Shown one piece after another: positions 39,501 to 48,199 of a stretch of DNA of 49,445 nt. The stretch covers positions 1 to 49,445 of the forward strand of contig NZ_AUCP01000050.1 in the NCBI RefSeq assembly GCF_000429825.1. The letters are read 5' to 3'. The stretch is from Cohnella thermotolerans DSM 17683. GTDB lineage: Bacteria; Bacillota; Bacilli; Paenibacillales; Paenibacillaceae. Under the pieces are notes generated by a model. That model did not search any database. It was not told the origin of the DNA and saw only the letters and a program-made list of their open reading frames with translations. Made by a program: the position numbers and the translations under genes. How positions within the stretch are numbered: position 1 is the stretch's first letter; every line of letters begins with the position of its first letter.

Positions 39501-40952
39501 ATGGCAGGAGGCAATTGGAATACGACGGATATGCCGGTATTGCCCGGCTTTTACATGGCGTTTCGTTCGGCGGCTGCGGCTGCCGTCCAACCGGGGACGA
39601 GAGGCGTCGTCGCCGTCCCGGTCCGGGCGCACTGGGGACCTGTGCGGGAATTTGCGGAAGTGACGAGCGAGACGGGAATCGCGGAGACGTTCTCGGACCT
39701 CGAGACGGGCGGCGCGACCGCTTATACGGCGCTTCGGCTCGCTTTGATGGGCGGCGCAAGCAAAGTGCTGGCCTATCGTCTGACGGACGGAACCGAAGCC
39801 GCCGCGTCCGTCACGCTGCAGGATACGTCGTCCGCCTCGCCGGCGGATGTGGTGAAGCTGACCGCGAAATACGCCGGGGAGCGGGGCAATCGGTTTACGG
39901 TCGCCATCCAGCCGAACGCGATCGATTCCTCCAAGAAGGATTTGAAGCTCTATGAAGGCACTGCGCTGTTGCGTACGTTCACGTTCGCGGGCAGCGATCT
40001 TCAAGCCGCGGTCGACGCCGTGAACGGCGATACGGCCAACAAGTGGATCGCAGCGGCGAAGCTGGCGGACGGCACCGGCGAGCTGGCGGATGCGACGGGC
40101 CTGGCGTTCGCGGGCGGCAAATCCGGCATCGAAGACGTCGACAATGCCGATTACCTCGCGGCGCTCGAAGCGTTCGAAGCGCAGGAGTTCAACGCGGTCG
40201 CCCTCGACGGTGTCACCGACGCTGCTTTGCAAGCCAGCGTGCTGTCCTGGGTATCGCGCATTCGCGAAGAAGGCAAAGGCGTCATCGCCGTTCTCGGCGG
40301 TTCGTCCGCCGACGACAAGGCGGCGGACGCCGTCGCCAAGGCCGTCGCTCGAAGCGCGGGCTTCAACAGCGAGGGCATCGTCAATGTCGGCGTCGGCGCA
40401 AAGCTCGGCGGCGTGGAATACAGTTCCGCGCAGCTGTCCGCTTACGTCGCCGGTCTCATCGCCGGCCAAAGCCTGAGCGAGTCGACGACGTACGCCGCCG
40501 CTCCGTTCGAGGACGTGACGCGCCGCTGGACGCGCAGCGAACAGGAGCAGGCGGTTCGCGGGGGCGTGTTCCTTTTCATCCACGACGGCCGTCAGGTCAA
40601 AGCGCTTCGCGGTGTGAACAGCCTCGTCTCGCTCGGCCAGAACCAGAACGCCGCGTGGCGAAAAATCCGCACGATCCGCGTGCTGGACAGCGTCAACACC
40701 GACTTGCAGCGCACGGCGGAGGACAACTACATCGGCAAAGTCAACAACACCGAGGAAGGCCGTCTCGCACTCATCGGGGCATGCAAGCAATATTTGCAGA
40801 CGCTCGCCCAATCCGGCGTCATCGAAGCGACGGGCTACGACGTGTACGAGGATACGAGCGTCGCGGCCGAGCCGGATCAGGTTTTCCTGAAATGGGAAGC
40901 GAAGCTGACCGACGTGGTGGAACAAATTTTCGGCACGTTCACCGTGCAATAA
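39501..40952 (+). CDS. xkdK: Contractile tail sheath protein (XkdK-like)
   Basis: A 483-aa sheath subunit that polymerises around the tail tube and contracts. Family blocks are the N-terminal VLPGFYMAFRSAAAAAVQPG, GTRGVVAVPVRAHWGPV, YTALRLALMGGASKVLAYRL and the C-terminal NSLVSLGQNQNAAWRKIRTI and DNYIGKVNNTEEGRLALIGA. Length is the PBSX XkdK norm. Its presence identifies the cluster as a contractile (myovirus-type) tail. AGGTGAG precedes the ATG. Confidence 0.93.
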   Translation: MAGGNWNTTDMPVLPGFYMAFRSAAAAAVQPGTRGVVAVPVRAHWGPVREFAEVTSETGIAETFSDLETGGATAYTALRLALMGGASKVLAYRLTDGTEAAASVTLQDTSSASPADVVKLTAKYAGERGNRFTVAIQPNAIDSSKKDLKLYEGTALLRTFTFAGSDLQAAVDAVNGDTANKWIAAAKLADGTGELADATGLAFAGGKSGIEDVDNADYLAALEAFEAQEFNAVALDGVTDAALQASVLSWVSRIREEGKGVIAVLGGSSADDKAADAVAKAVARSAGFNSEGIVNVGVGAKLGGVEYSSAQLSAYVAGLIAGQSLSESTTYAAAPFEDVTRRWTRSEQEQAVRGGVFLFIHDGRQVKALRGVNSLVSLGQNQNAAWRKIRTIRVLDSVNTDLQRTAEDNYIGKVNNTEEGRLALIGACKQYLQTLAQSGVIEATGYDVYEDTSVAAEPDQVFLKWEAKLTDVVEQIFGTFTVQ

Positions 40953-40967
40953 GGGGGATAACGGAAC

Positions 40968-41375
40968 ATGATGGATCCGACCAGAGCCATTCTCGGCACT
41001 TATGGACAAGTTTTTATCGACGGCGTTTGGCAGACGAACATCAATCATTTGGAAGCTTCCGTGGAGGTGGAGAAGCGCGAGCTGAAGCTGGCGGGATCGG
41101 AGTGGACCGTTCACAAGCTGGGCGCCAAGAAGGGCACCGGCACGATGAGCGGCTACAAGGTGACGAGCGACATGATCAAGCGCGGCTTCGCCAAGTTCGA
41201 CATCATCAACAAGCTGAACGATCCGGAGGCCTACGGCTTCGAGCGCATCCGCCTGATCAACTGCGTGGCGGACAAAATCCAGCTCGCCAACTGGACGGCC
41301 GGCGAAGAAGTGGCCGAGGAGACGGCGTTCACGTTCGAGGGCTACGAGCTGCTTGATCCGATTACGGCGAAGTAA
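40968..41375 (+). CDS. xkdM: Tail tube protein (XkdM-like)
   Basis: A 135-aa inner tube subunit. The N-terminus TRAILGTYGQVFIDGVWQTN is characteristic, followed by RELKLAGSEWTVHKLGAKKG, GTMSGYKVTSDMIK and the closing AFTFEGYELLDPI. Forms stacked hexamer rings inside the sheath. Located 15 bp after the sheath gene, with GGGGGAT upstream. Confidence 0.92.
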   Translation: MMDPTRAILGTYGQVFIDGVWQTNINHLEASVEVEKRELKLAGSEWTVHKLGAKKGTGTMSGYKVTSDMIKRGFAKFDIINKLNDPEAYGFERIRLINCVADKIQLANWTAGEEVAEETAFTFEGYELLDPITAK

Positions 41376-41407
41376 GGCGCATTTAGGGGCGAAGGGGGAA
41401 TTTCCGA

Positions 41408-41818
41408 ATGGCTTTCGAAGCCGAAGAACTGTCTGAAGAGCAAGTGCTGCAGCGGCTGCTGGACGCGGACACCGTTCCGGAGAAAACCGTTCTGCTCGAA
41501 CGCCTCGGCGTTCCGGTCAAAATTCGCGGTCTGACCGGCAAGCAGGTGTTCAGCATCCGCGAGCGATGCACGGAACGCAAGGAGAAGCGCGGCCAGACGA
41601 TTGAACGGCTCGACGAGGAGTTGTTCAACGTCTCGCTGATCGCGGCCTCCACCGTCTCCCCGAACTGGGGCGACGCCAAGCTGCTGGCGAAGTTCTCGGC
41701 GAGCGGCGCGGAGGAAGTGATCAAGCGCATTCTGCTCGCCGGAGAGCTGTCGGCCTTGGGGGACGTTGTGCTCGATCTGTCCGGCTTCAACACGGAGCTG
41801 GAAGACGTAAAAAACTGA
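41408..41818 (+). CDS. xkdN: Tail assembly chaperone, short form (XkdN-like)
   Basis: A 136-aa chaperone that coats the tape measure during tail assembly. It begins with an acidic stretch (EAEELSEEQVLQRLLDA), then LERLGVPVKIRGLTGKQVFS and VSLIAASTVSPNWGDAKLL, typical of PBSX XkdN/YqbN. It ends at TGA 41816-41818, directly behind an A-AAA-AAC heptamer that allows a -1 shift to a longer product. Lies between tube and tape-measure genes, the conserved position for gpG/gpGT-type chaperones. Confidence 0.9.
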   Translation: MAFEAEELSEEQVLQRLLDADTVPEKTVLLERLGVPVKIRGLTGKQVFSIRERCTERKEKRGQTIERLDEELFNVSLIAASTVSPNWGDAKLLAKFSASGAEEVIKRILLAGELSALGDVVLDLSGFNTELEDVKN

Positions 41819-41985
41819 TCAAAACCGGGGCGCTGGCCGGGATGCTTCACGCCATCTGGGTGCGGCACCATCTGCGCCCCGGTCTTTTCTGGCAGCTGCC
41901 GCGAGGGGAGCAGTTGTTCCTGATGGCCAGCATAGAACTCGAGCTGGAGGCCGCGGAGGCGGCTTCCGGCTGGAAAGGAGGTTGA
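41809..41985 (+). other. -1 programmed frameshift site and chaperone extension
   Basis: The heptamer A-AAA-AAC (41809-41815) is in the exact X-XXY-YYZ phase of the chaperone frame and is followed at once by TGA. After a -1 slip, reading continues from CTG 41815 for 56 codons: LIKTGALAGMLHAIWVRHHL, RPGLFWQLPRGEQLF, LMASIELELEA, then TGA 41983-41985. The extension ends 4 bp before the tape-measure ATG. It has no start codon of its own and would give a 192-aa long form like lambda gpGT or P2 E'. Confidence 0.85.
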
Positions 41986-41989
41986 AGCC

Positions 41990-44020
41990 ATGTCAGCGGA
42001 AGGAATCGCCAGGGTGGATGTTGTTATCGATGCCGATGGATTGAGCAGGACGGATCAGGCTTATCAGACGATGGAGCGCTATTTGGATCGGGTGACGAAA
42101 CGGGCTCAGACGCTGGGACGGTTACGGATGGCGCCGATCATCCGGCTCAACGACGGCGTAAGCGGGACGTTTAAGGCGATTTGGGCCAAACTGCTGCAAC
42201 TGACAAGCCGAGTCTGGGCGATGAAGTTCAAAGTGTGGAAGCCGGAGATGGACGAGTCCATGTTCGAGAAATCCGGTGAGCGGGCGGGAAGTCGGTTCCA
42301 ATTCGGTCTTTTGAAAGGAATTAACCCGAGCCAAGCCGTTGCATCGGTGCAAAACGCCTTAACAGGTGTCCCGACTCAGGTACAGGGAGCGTCCTCCAAT
42401 GCTCCTGCAGCCGGAATCTCATCCAGCCCTAACAAATGGGATATAGAAGAGCAAATGCTCAAGGTGGGGAAGCGGGCGGAAGCGCTTGGACGGTTACGGA
42501 TTATACCGACCATCCGTCTGAGCGACTGCTTATGCGAGCCGCTGAAGGCGATAGGGACCAAGCTGAATTTGCTGACGAGCCGCGTTTGGGAGATCAAGCT
42601 TAAAGCAACGATGCCGGAACTGGACGAGTCCCGATTCTACGAGCCCGGCGAGCGGGCGGGAGAGCAGTTCCAGCGCGGATTCCTAATAGGGTTTAACCCG
42701 TTCCGTGTCGCCGAAAAGGTGCAATTCTTCTTAAAGAATGTCCAAGCTCAAATAAAGGTGTCGACTTCAAGTGAATCAGCGGATGGGGATAAAGATAAGA
42801 AGAAATTGAGCTTGGGGAAGCGTGTCGGCAAGTTCTTTGCGGGCGTGGGCGAAGATTACGCCAAGGACAAAACCAAAGAAGTGGCTGATATGCTTTTAGC
42901 CAAGCTCTCAAATGTTAAAGGATTTAGATGGTTTAAGGTCATTTTTCCAAAAAGCACGAAAGAAGAAACGCCAACCTTACCAAACGTCAACCTCGGCTAC
43001 GGCGGTGCTGGCGGCAAAGGCGGCAACGTCAGCGCTGGCGGTCGCGGCGGTACTGGAGGAAACGGCGGCAATGGCGGCAATGGCGGCAATGGCGGCAATG
43101 GCGGCAATGGCGGGAACGGAGGGAACGGAGGGAACGGCGGCCGAGGCGGGAACGGCAAAAACGGCAGAGACGGCAAAGACGGGCGCAACGGGAAGAACGG
43201 GAAAGACGGGAGAGTTCTCCGAGCGGATCGCCCCGGCAGCCCCGCTCGTCCCGGTCGAACCGGACCTTTCGGGAAGATATCGGATAGGGTGAAGGGACTG
43301 TTCGGCAAAATCGCCAAATCTTCTCCCGGGAAAGGAAAGGGCCCAAGGGGAATAGCCAGCGGCTTTCTTTCCGGCGGGCCGTCTCTCTTTTCTGCCGGAA
43401 GCTCTCTTCCTTCGATGCTGGAAAGTCCGGTTACCAAAGGAGCCGGAAAACTATTCAGACCTCTCGAAGTCATCTCCGATGTGATGTCGATCGCTTCGGC
43501 CAAGCCGGGTCGAGAAAGGAACAAAGCGGTCGGCCAAGCGGCCGGGGAATGGGGAGGAACGGCAGCGGGCGCTGCAGCCGGGGCGGCCTTTGGTTCTATC
43601 GTGCCCGTGCTGGGAACTGCGGCCGGAGGCTTGATCGGGGGCATCCTCGGAGGGCTGGGAGGAGACTTCCTGGGCGGCAAGGCAGGCGTCAATATCGGCA
43701 AAGCCGCACAGAGGCTGACAGGCAAATTTTCAAGTTGGCTAGGGATTAAAAAGAAAAAGAAGAGCGTTCAAGAGTCCGAGATCGAGCCCGAGATATTGCC
43801 GAGGCCTTCGGAATCGTTCGCCGACAAGGCCGTCCGTGTGACCGCTGCCCAAACCGGGAACCGGAGCATGGCCAATCCTTCCCCCATCAACATCAACCTT
43901 CCTTCCGGAGCCGTTCAACTGACCGTGCAACAACCGGACCTCGATTACGACGCCATCGCCGCTCAGATCGGCGCGAAGCTGTCGGCCTCCATCAAGCAGT
44001 CCATGGAGAACCGCGTTTGA
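41990..44020 (+). CDS. xkdO: Tape measure protein with Asn-Gly-Gly repeat region
   Basis: A 676-aa protein in the tape-measure position; its length should set tail length. Residues about 42-122 and 165-245 are a diverged duplication (LGRLRMAPIIRLNDGVSG versus LGRLRIIPTIRLSDCLCE). Residues about 335-407 are a Gly/Asn segment with nine NGG units, then NGKNGRDGKDG-type triplets. The C-terminal part has glycine-rich hydrophobic stretches (AAGAAAGAAFGSIVPVLGTA, then LIGGILGGLGGDFLGG), as in tape measures that insert into membranes. The usual long coiled coil is missing and the protein is shorter than PBSX XkdO (about 1300 aa). GGAAAGGAGG precedes the ATG. Confidence 0.8.
   Translation: MSAEGIARVDVVIDADGLSRTDQAYQTMERYLDRVTKRAQTLGRLRMAPIIRLNDGVSGTFKAIWAKLLQLTSRVWAMKFKVWKPEMDESMFEKSGERAGSRFQFGLLKGINPSQAVASVQNALTGVPTQVQGASSNAPAAGISSSPNKWDIEEQMLKVGKRAEALGRLRIIPTIRLSDCLCEPLKAIGTKLNLLTSRVWEIKLKATMPELDESRFYEPGERAGEQFQRGFLIGFNPFRVAEKVQFFLKNVQAQIKVSTSSESADGDKDKKKLSLGKRVGKFFAGVGEDYAKDKTKEVADMLLAKLSNVKGFRWFKVIFPKSTKEETPTLPNVNLGYGGAGGKGGNVSAGGRGGTGGNGGNGGNGGNGGNGGNGGNGGNGGNGGRGGNGKNGRDGKDGRNGKNGKDGRVLRADRPGSPARPGRTGPFGKISDRVKGLFGKIAKSSPGKGKGPRGIASGFLSGGPSLFSAGSSLPSMLESPVTKGAGKLFRPLEVISDVMSIASAKPGRERNKAVGQAAGEWGGTAAGAAAGAAFGSIVPVLGTAAGGLIGGILGGLGGDFLGGKAGVNIGKAAQRLTGKFSSWLGIKKKKKSVQESEIEPEILPRPSESFADKAVRVTAAQTGNRSMANPSPININLPSGAVQLTVQQPDLDYDAIAAQIGAKLSASIKQSMENRV
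43061..43141 (+). repeat. Nine 9-bp tandem repeats inside the tape measure gene
   Basis: Units of AATGGCGGC or close variants (AACGGCGGC, AACGGAGGG) repeat nine times without a break and encode Asn-Gly-Gly. Four consecutive units are identical, suggesting recent slippage. The frame is preserved, so copy number changes would alter tape length in three-residue steps. Confidence 0.9.
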
Positions 44021-44055
44021 TATAGATACGAGTTTGCTAGAGAGGAGGGGACGCA

Positions 44056-44694
44056 TTGGACATCTATCTCATCGATTCGTCGGGAGGGAAGTTCCACTTT
44101 CCGGTGAATCCGGAAGAGATCGTGTTCGGCCGGGAGAAACAATACGAGACGTTGAACATTCTCTCCCTGGGTGAAGTCGACGCCGCGCAGCGGGAGAAGG
44201 TGAAGGAAATCTCGTTCTCCTCGTTCTTCCCCAAGGTGGCGGATAGCCGCTTTTGCCGGTATACCGATCTTCCCGATCCGCAAGCGGCGATGAACCGCCT
44301 GACCGCGATGATGACGGACCAACGTCCCGTTCGTCTGATTATCACCGACACGGCTGTCAACGTTTTGGTGTTCGTCTCAGCCCACTCTACGACCTTTCGA
44401 GGCGGCGAACCGGGCGACGTTTATTTCGACGTTACCTTCCGGACTTGGCGGGAGATGAAAGTCAAAAAAACGGCATCCGCCGCGGGTTCTACGGGGAAGA
44501 CGGCCGCGGCACGGTCGGATATGAAGCAGGTTCCGAAAGTTTATACCGTGCAGCCCGGCGATACGCTGTCCTCCATCGCCAAGCGCGAATTGGGCAGCAG
44601 CTCGCAGTGGAGCGCGATTTACGCGAAAAATAAAGCGGTCATCGGAAGCGACGCTAACCGCATTTTGCCGGGTCAGAAGCTGGTGATGCCATGA
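44056..44694 (+). CDS. xkdP: LysM-containing tail/baseplate protein (XkdP-like)
   Basis: A 212-aa protein. The N-terminal half has FHFPVNPEEIVFGREKQYET and EKVKEISFSSFFPKV, as in PBSX XkdP. A Ala/Thr/Lys linker leads to a C-terminal LysM domain: VYTVQPGDTLSSIAKRELGS ending NRILPGQKLVMP. It probably joins tube and baseplate hub, and the LysM binds glycan or hub. TTG start (44056) with GAGGAGGGG upstream. The stop overlaps the next start (ATGA). Confidence 0.88.
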   Translation: MDIYLIDSSGGKFHFPVNPEEIVFGREKQYETLNILSLGEVDAAQREKVKEISFSSFFPKVADSRFCRYTDLPDPQAAMNRLTAMMTDQRPVRLIITDTAVNVLVFVSAHSTTFRGGEPGDVYFDVTFRTWREMKVKKTASAAGSTGKTAAARSDMKQVPKVYTVQPGDTLSSIAKRELGSSSQWSAIYAKNKAVIGSDANRILPGQKLVMP

Positions 44695-45659
44695 GCGAAT
44701 ATCGTTTGATTTTAGCCGACCAATACGACCTCTCGGATCTCGCGGAAGAAATAACGCTGGAAGATTCGCTGGAGGAGATCGCTTATCGGGCTACGGTTCG
44801 CCTGGCGGTTACGCCGGACCTTCCCGTTCTCTCGCCCGGCCAGACCGTGCGGATCGCGGGCATTCCTTACGGCGGCCAGGATTGGGCTGATTTGCTCCGA
44901 CCCGGCCTGATCTGGGAGTGCTCCAGCGTGAACGGGGGGACGAAGCACTTAACGCTGACGATTTACGACCAGACGATCTATTTGGCGAAATCGGAGGACG
45001 AACGCCTCATGCCTGCTGGGCAGACGGCCTCCCAGCGGCTGAAGCAATATGCGAAAGAATGGAATATCCGCGTCGGCTCCGTTCCGGACACGGGCATCCC
45101 GCTTGCCCGGAATATCAAGCGGAGCCAATCGATTTTCTCCATGATTCAAGAGGATTTGAAGGAGACGGCCGACAAGGGCGGCGCGTTGTTCCGGCCTCGG
45201 ATGACCCCGAACGGCCTGGAGCTGGTGCGGTTGGGCGGCAATGCGACGGTGTGGGAGCTGGAGACGCTGGAGGAAGTGACCCAGAACCGGACGCTGGAAG
45301 GCGCGGTGACGCAGGTTAAGGTGCTGGGCAGCCAGAGCGACGACGCCAAGCTGTCTCCGGTCCTCGCGCTGGTCAAAGGAGAAACCGACAAGTACGGCAC
45401 GCTGCAAAAAGTGATCCAAGACTGCAAGATCGAGACGGTCGAGCAGGCCAAGAAGGCGGCGAAAAACGCGTTGCTGGGTATGCAGGAGACGTTTGCCGTG
45501 ACCGCTCCCGATATTAACACGATTCGGGCCGGCGACAAGGTGCGGCTGAACGGGCTGGACCTGCTCGCGACGAACGTCGTTCACCGGTTGGGCACGCCCG
45601 GTCATATGGAGCTGGAGCTGGCCGCGGAAGACAAGGTAAGGAGGGATTGGTGTGCCTGA
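44691..45659 (+). CDS. xkdQ: Baseplate hub protein (XkdQ-like)
   Basis: A 322-aa hub protein related to gpD/gp27 and PBSX XkdQ. Conserved parts are EEITLEDSLEEIAYRATVRL, AGQTASQRLKQYAKEWNIRV, KRSQSIFSMIQEDLKETADK and the closing NTIRAGDKVRLNGLDLLATN. It forms the trimer that receives the tube. Overlaps both neighbours by 4-8 bp, so translation is coupled. Confidence 0.88.
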   Translation: MSEYRLILADQYDLSDLAEEITLEDSLEEIAYRATVRLAVTPDLPVLSPGQTVRIAGIPYGGQDWADLLRPGLIWECSSVNGGTKHLTLTIYDQTIYLAKSEDERLMPAGQTASQRLKQYAKEWNIRVGSVPDTGIPLARNIKRSQSIFSMIQEDLKETADKGGALFRPRMTPNGLELVRLGGNATVWELETLEEVTQNRTLEGAVTQVKVLGSQSDDAKLSPVLALVKGETDKYGTLQKVIQDCKIETVEQAKKAAKNALLGMQETFAVTAPDINTIRAGDKVRLNGLDLLATNVVHRLGTPGHMELELAAEDKVRRDWCA

Positions 45660-46071
45660 TCCTTTTAAGAAGCTCGTATCGACGCTGGAGACGCGCTTTA
45701 ACCGTCTGGCCGCACAGGCCGTCTCCGGTCTGCCGGCCGAGCTGGGGACGATGACGTCGGCGGGTTTGAAGCTGGACTCGTTCAACCATGAAATTCCGGA
45801 CTACGGCGTGGCCGATTGGACCGTGAAGCTCCAGATTCCAGCTTTCTTCATGGTCGGGACGACGACGGCACCCGTGAAGGAGGACGGAACGGCGTTAGGC
45901 GGAGCGACGACTTCGCCGCTTACGCGGTTCGACTTCACGGATACCGAGATCGAGGAAGTGCGGATCGACTGGCAGTCGGGTCTTCGTCCGGGCGACCGGG
46001 TGCTCGCCGTGCCGGTGCAGAACGGCAATTTCGCCGTCGTGGTGTGCAAGGTGGTGGGCGCGGATGGCTAA
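45652..46071 (+). CDS. xkdR: DUF2577 baseplate protein (XkdR-like)
   Basis: A 139-aa protein of the DUF2577 family found in PBSX-type baseplates. Features: MPDPFKKLVSTLETRF start, AELGTMTSAGLKLDSFNHEI and a beta-rich end RPGDRVLAVPVQNGNFAVVV. Likely an OB-fold piece at the hub or spike, by analogy. GTG start at 45652 with AAGGAGG upstream, overlapping the hub gene by 8 bp. Confidence 0.82.
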   Translation: MPDPFKKLVSTLETRFNRLAAQAVSGLPAELGTMTSAGLKLDSFNHEIPDYGVADWTVKLQIPAFFMVGTTTAPVKEDGTALGGATTSPLTRFDFTDTEIEEVRIDWQSGLRPGDRVLAVPVQNGNFAVVVCKVVGADG

Positions 46072-46516
46072 TTTATTTCCGACGGAAGACGCGGCTGTTG
46101 CGGCCTCGGCGGTCGAAAGCAACGCCGTCGAATTCGGGCGCAGCTTCCGGTTCGATTACGAGGCGGGGGAATTCGTTCTGACCTCTACGGGCAAAATTGC
46201 CGGCGCGGACGGGACCGGCGCCTGGCTGGAGTGGTGCGCCAAGGCGCTGCAAACGGAGCGTTACCGCTACCTGGCTTATTCCCGGAATTACGGCCAGGAG
46301 TTTGACTCGCTTATCGGACTGGGCGTGTCTCGCGCGGCCGTGGAGAGCGAGATTGTCCGCATCGCGACGGAGACGCTGATGGCCGATCCCCGGACGGCTT
46401 CCGTTCGCGGGTTTGTTTTCGAGTGGGATGGGGACGGCTGCTATTTTACATGCGAGGTTTCCAACGTCCGGGACGAGACGGGAACCATTCAGGGAAGCGT
46501 GGTGAGCACGGTATGA
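46064..46516 (+). CDS. xkdS: DUF2634 baseplate wedge protein (XkdS-like)
   Basis: A 150-aa protein of the gp25/DUF2634 wedge family, whose members have lysozyme-like fold and link sheath to baseplate. Segments: GRSFRFDYEAGEFVLTSTGK, EWCAKALQTERYRYLAYSRN, YGQEFDSLIGLGVSR and DGDGCYFTCEVSNVRDE. Overlaps the upstream gene by 8 bp and the downstream gene by 4 bp. Confidence 0.85.
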   Translation: MANLFPTEDAAVAASAVESNAVEFGRSFRFDYEAGEFVLTSTGKIAGADGTGAWLEWCAKALQTERYRYLAYSRNYGQEFDSLIGLGVSRAAVESEIVRIATETLMADPRTASVRGFVFEWDGDGCYFTCEVSNVRDETGTIQGSVVSTV

Positions 46517-47628
46517 CGGCATTGCCGGATTATTTGCAGGATCAGACGGAAGAGGCCATCCTGGAACGGATGCTTGGCCGGGTTCCCGCCGACATCGACA
46601 AGTCCGAGGGCTCGTTTATTTGGGACGCGCTCGCTCCTTCGGCTTACGAACTGTTCAATTCCGCCGTTTGGGCGCAGGAAGTGCTGAGGAGGGGGTTCGC
46701 TTCCACGACGTTCGGCGTTTATTTGGATATGCGGTGCGAGGAGCACGGAATTGCGCGGCGTGCGGCAGTGAAGGCGACAGGCGCGTTGCAGGTGACGGGT
46801 AAGCCGGGAACGTTCGTTCCGGCGGGAACGCGGGTGGCGACGCCGGCCGATCCGATTACGAATACGGCATCCATCGAGTTCGAGACGGTTGGCGACGGGG
46901 TCACTTTGGATGGAACGGGAGTCGCGACGGTGGAGATTGCCGCAGTTGAAGCCGGAGCTTCCGGCAACGTCGCCGCAGGGGCGATCAACGTCCTCGTAGG
47001 CTCCGTTCCGGGGGTGACCGGAATTATTAATGCGGAAGCGACAAGCGGAGGAGCGGAAGAGGAGTCCGACGCTTCGCTCTTGGAGCGGCTGATGCTCAAA
47101 ATCCGCAGCCCCGGCTCGAGCGGGAACAAAGCGGACTATATCCAGTGGGCTCTCCAGGTCGACGGTATCGGGCGCGCGGTTGTGGAACCGCTCTGGAACG
47201 GTCCGGGAACGGTGAAAGTGTACGTCATCGATCTGGAGAAGCGAGCTCCGAATGCCACGCTGGTGGCAGCGGTGCAAAACGCGATCGCGCCGAACGGCCC
47301 GCTCGGCGACGGCAAAGCGCCCATCGGCGCCGACGTCACCGTGGCCGCGGCGACCGAGGTTCCGATTCAAGTGGCGGTCAAGTTGACGCTGCGCAGCGGG
47401 GCCGGGCTGGCCGACGTGAAGGCGAGATTCGAAGCGGATTTGACGGCTTATTTGAAGCAGCTCGCGTTCACCGACACGGTCGTTCGTTATACACGGATCG
47501 CTTCGGTGCTGCTGGACATTCCGGAAATTGTCGACTTCGCCGATCTGACGGTGAACGGCGGCACCGGGTATATCGAACTGGCGCTCGGCGAAGTGGCCGT
47601 TCCGGGGACGGTGAGCTTCAGTGTCTGA
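46513..47628 (+). CDS. xkdT: Baseplate J-like protein (XkdT-like)
   Basis: A 371-aa wedge protein of the baseplate J (gp6-like) family. Markers: SEGSFIWDALAPSAYELFNS near the N-terminus, FGVYLDMRCEEHGIARR, GTFVPAGTRVATPAD, IAAVEAGASGNVAAGAI, and the C-terminal segment DIPEIVDFADLTVNGGTG. ATG 46513 overlaps the previous stop and is preferred over an in-frame extension to 46423 that lies inside the DUF2634 gene. Confidence 0.92.
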   Translation: MTALPDYLQDQTEEAILERMLGRVPADIDKSEGSFIWDALAPSAYELFNSAVWAQEVLRRGFASTTFGVYLDMRCEEHGIARRAAVKATGALQVTGKPGTFVPAGTRVATPADPITNTASIEFETVGDGVTLDGTGVATVEIAAVEAGASGNVAAGAINVLVGSVPGVTGIINAEATSGGAEEESDASLLERLMLKIRSPGSSGNKADYIQWALQVDGIGRAVVEPLWNGPGTVKVYVIDLEKRAPNATLVAAVQNAIAPNGPLGDGKAPIGADVTVAAATEVPIQVAVKLTLRSGAGLADVKARFEADLTAYLKQLAFTDTVVRYTRIASVLLDIPEIVDFADLTVNGGTGYIELALGEVAVPGTVSFSV

Positions 47629-48187
47629 GGTCATGGCCAGCGAGCGTGGGCAGTCAATGCTGACGTATCTTCCGCGGTACTACGCGACTTCCCGCGTGAT
47701 GAAGTCGATTCTCGACGCGCAAGGAACCGAGCTCGATCGGTTGAAGCTTGCGCTGGATGAGACATTGGACCAATTCTATGTCGACACGGTTACGTGGGGA
47801 TTGGAAACGTGGGAGAAGGAGCTTGGCATTCCGACCGATTCAAGCAAGCCTATCGAACAGCGCAGAAGTTTGGTGAAATCCAAAATTCGCGGGACGGGCA
47901 CGGTTACGTTCAGTCTCATTCGCAATGTCGCCGGCTCGTTCGCGAACGGTACGGTCGAGATCGTGCAAGAGCCCGCTGCGTACAGCTTCACGATCAAATT
48001 TGTGGACGCGTTAGGGCTGCCTCCGAATTTGGACGACCTTAAGGCTGCGATAGAAGAGATTAAACCCGCTCATCTTGCCGTGGAGTACGCCTTTCGGTAC
48101 TTCACGGTAGGCGAGGTTCAGGGCATGACGATCCATCAGATCCAAACTCACCGGCTGACGGATTTCGCTCCGTTCCTGGATGCGTAG
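47621..48187 (+). CDS. xkdU: DUF2313 tail protein (XkdU-like)
   Basis: A 188-aa protein of the YmfQ/DUF2313 family, the gpI-like connector between baseplate and fibre. Visible: MLTYLPRYYATSRVMKSILD, WGLETWEKELGIPTDSSKP, IEQRRSLVKSKIRGTGTVT and the closing LKAAIEEIKPAHLAVEYAFR. GTG 47621 overlaps the J gene by 8 bp; ATG 47633 is an alternative. Confidence 0.87.
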   Translation: MSEVMASERGQSMLTYLPRYYATSRVMKSILDAQGTELDRLKLALDETLDQFYVDTVTWGLETWEKELGIPTDSSKPIEQRRSLVKSKIRGTGTVTFSLIRNVAGSFANGTVEIVQEPAAYSFTIKFVDALGLPPNLDDLKAAIEEIKPAHLAVEYAFRYFTVGEVQGMTIHQIQTHRLTDFAPFLDA

Positions 48188-48199
48188 AAAGGAGCCATT

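Noticed and set aside
39279..41114. A 611-codon minus-strand frame opposite sheath and tube genes
   Set aside because: Shadow of clear structural genes; Arg/Val/Asp-rich with no motif.
43061..43141. Tandem 9-bp repeats considered as a CRISPR or regulatory iteron
   Set aside because: No spacers between units, and the repeats are in frame within a coding gene; no CRISPR array is seen in the window.
42997..43725. A proline-rich minus-strand frame opposite the tape measure
   Set aside because: Its PFPP repeats are simply the complement of the NGG-encoding repeats.
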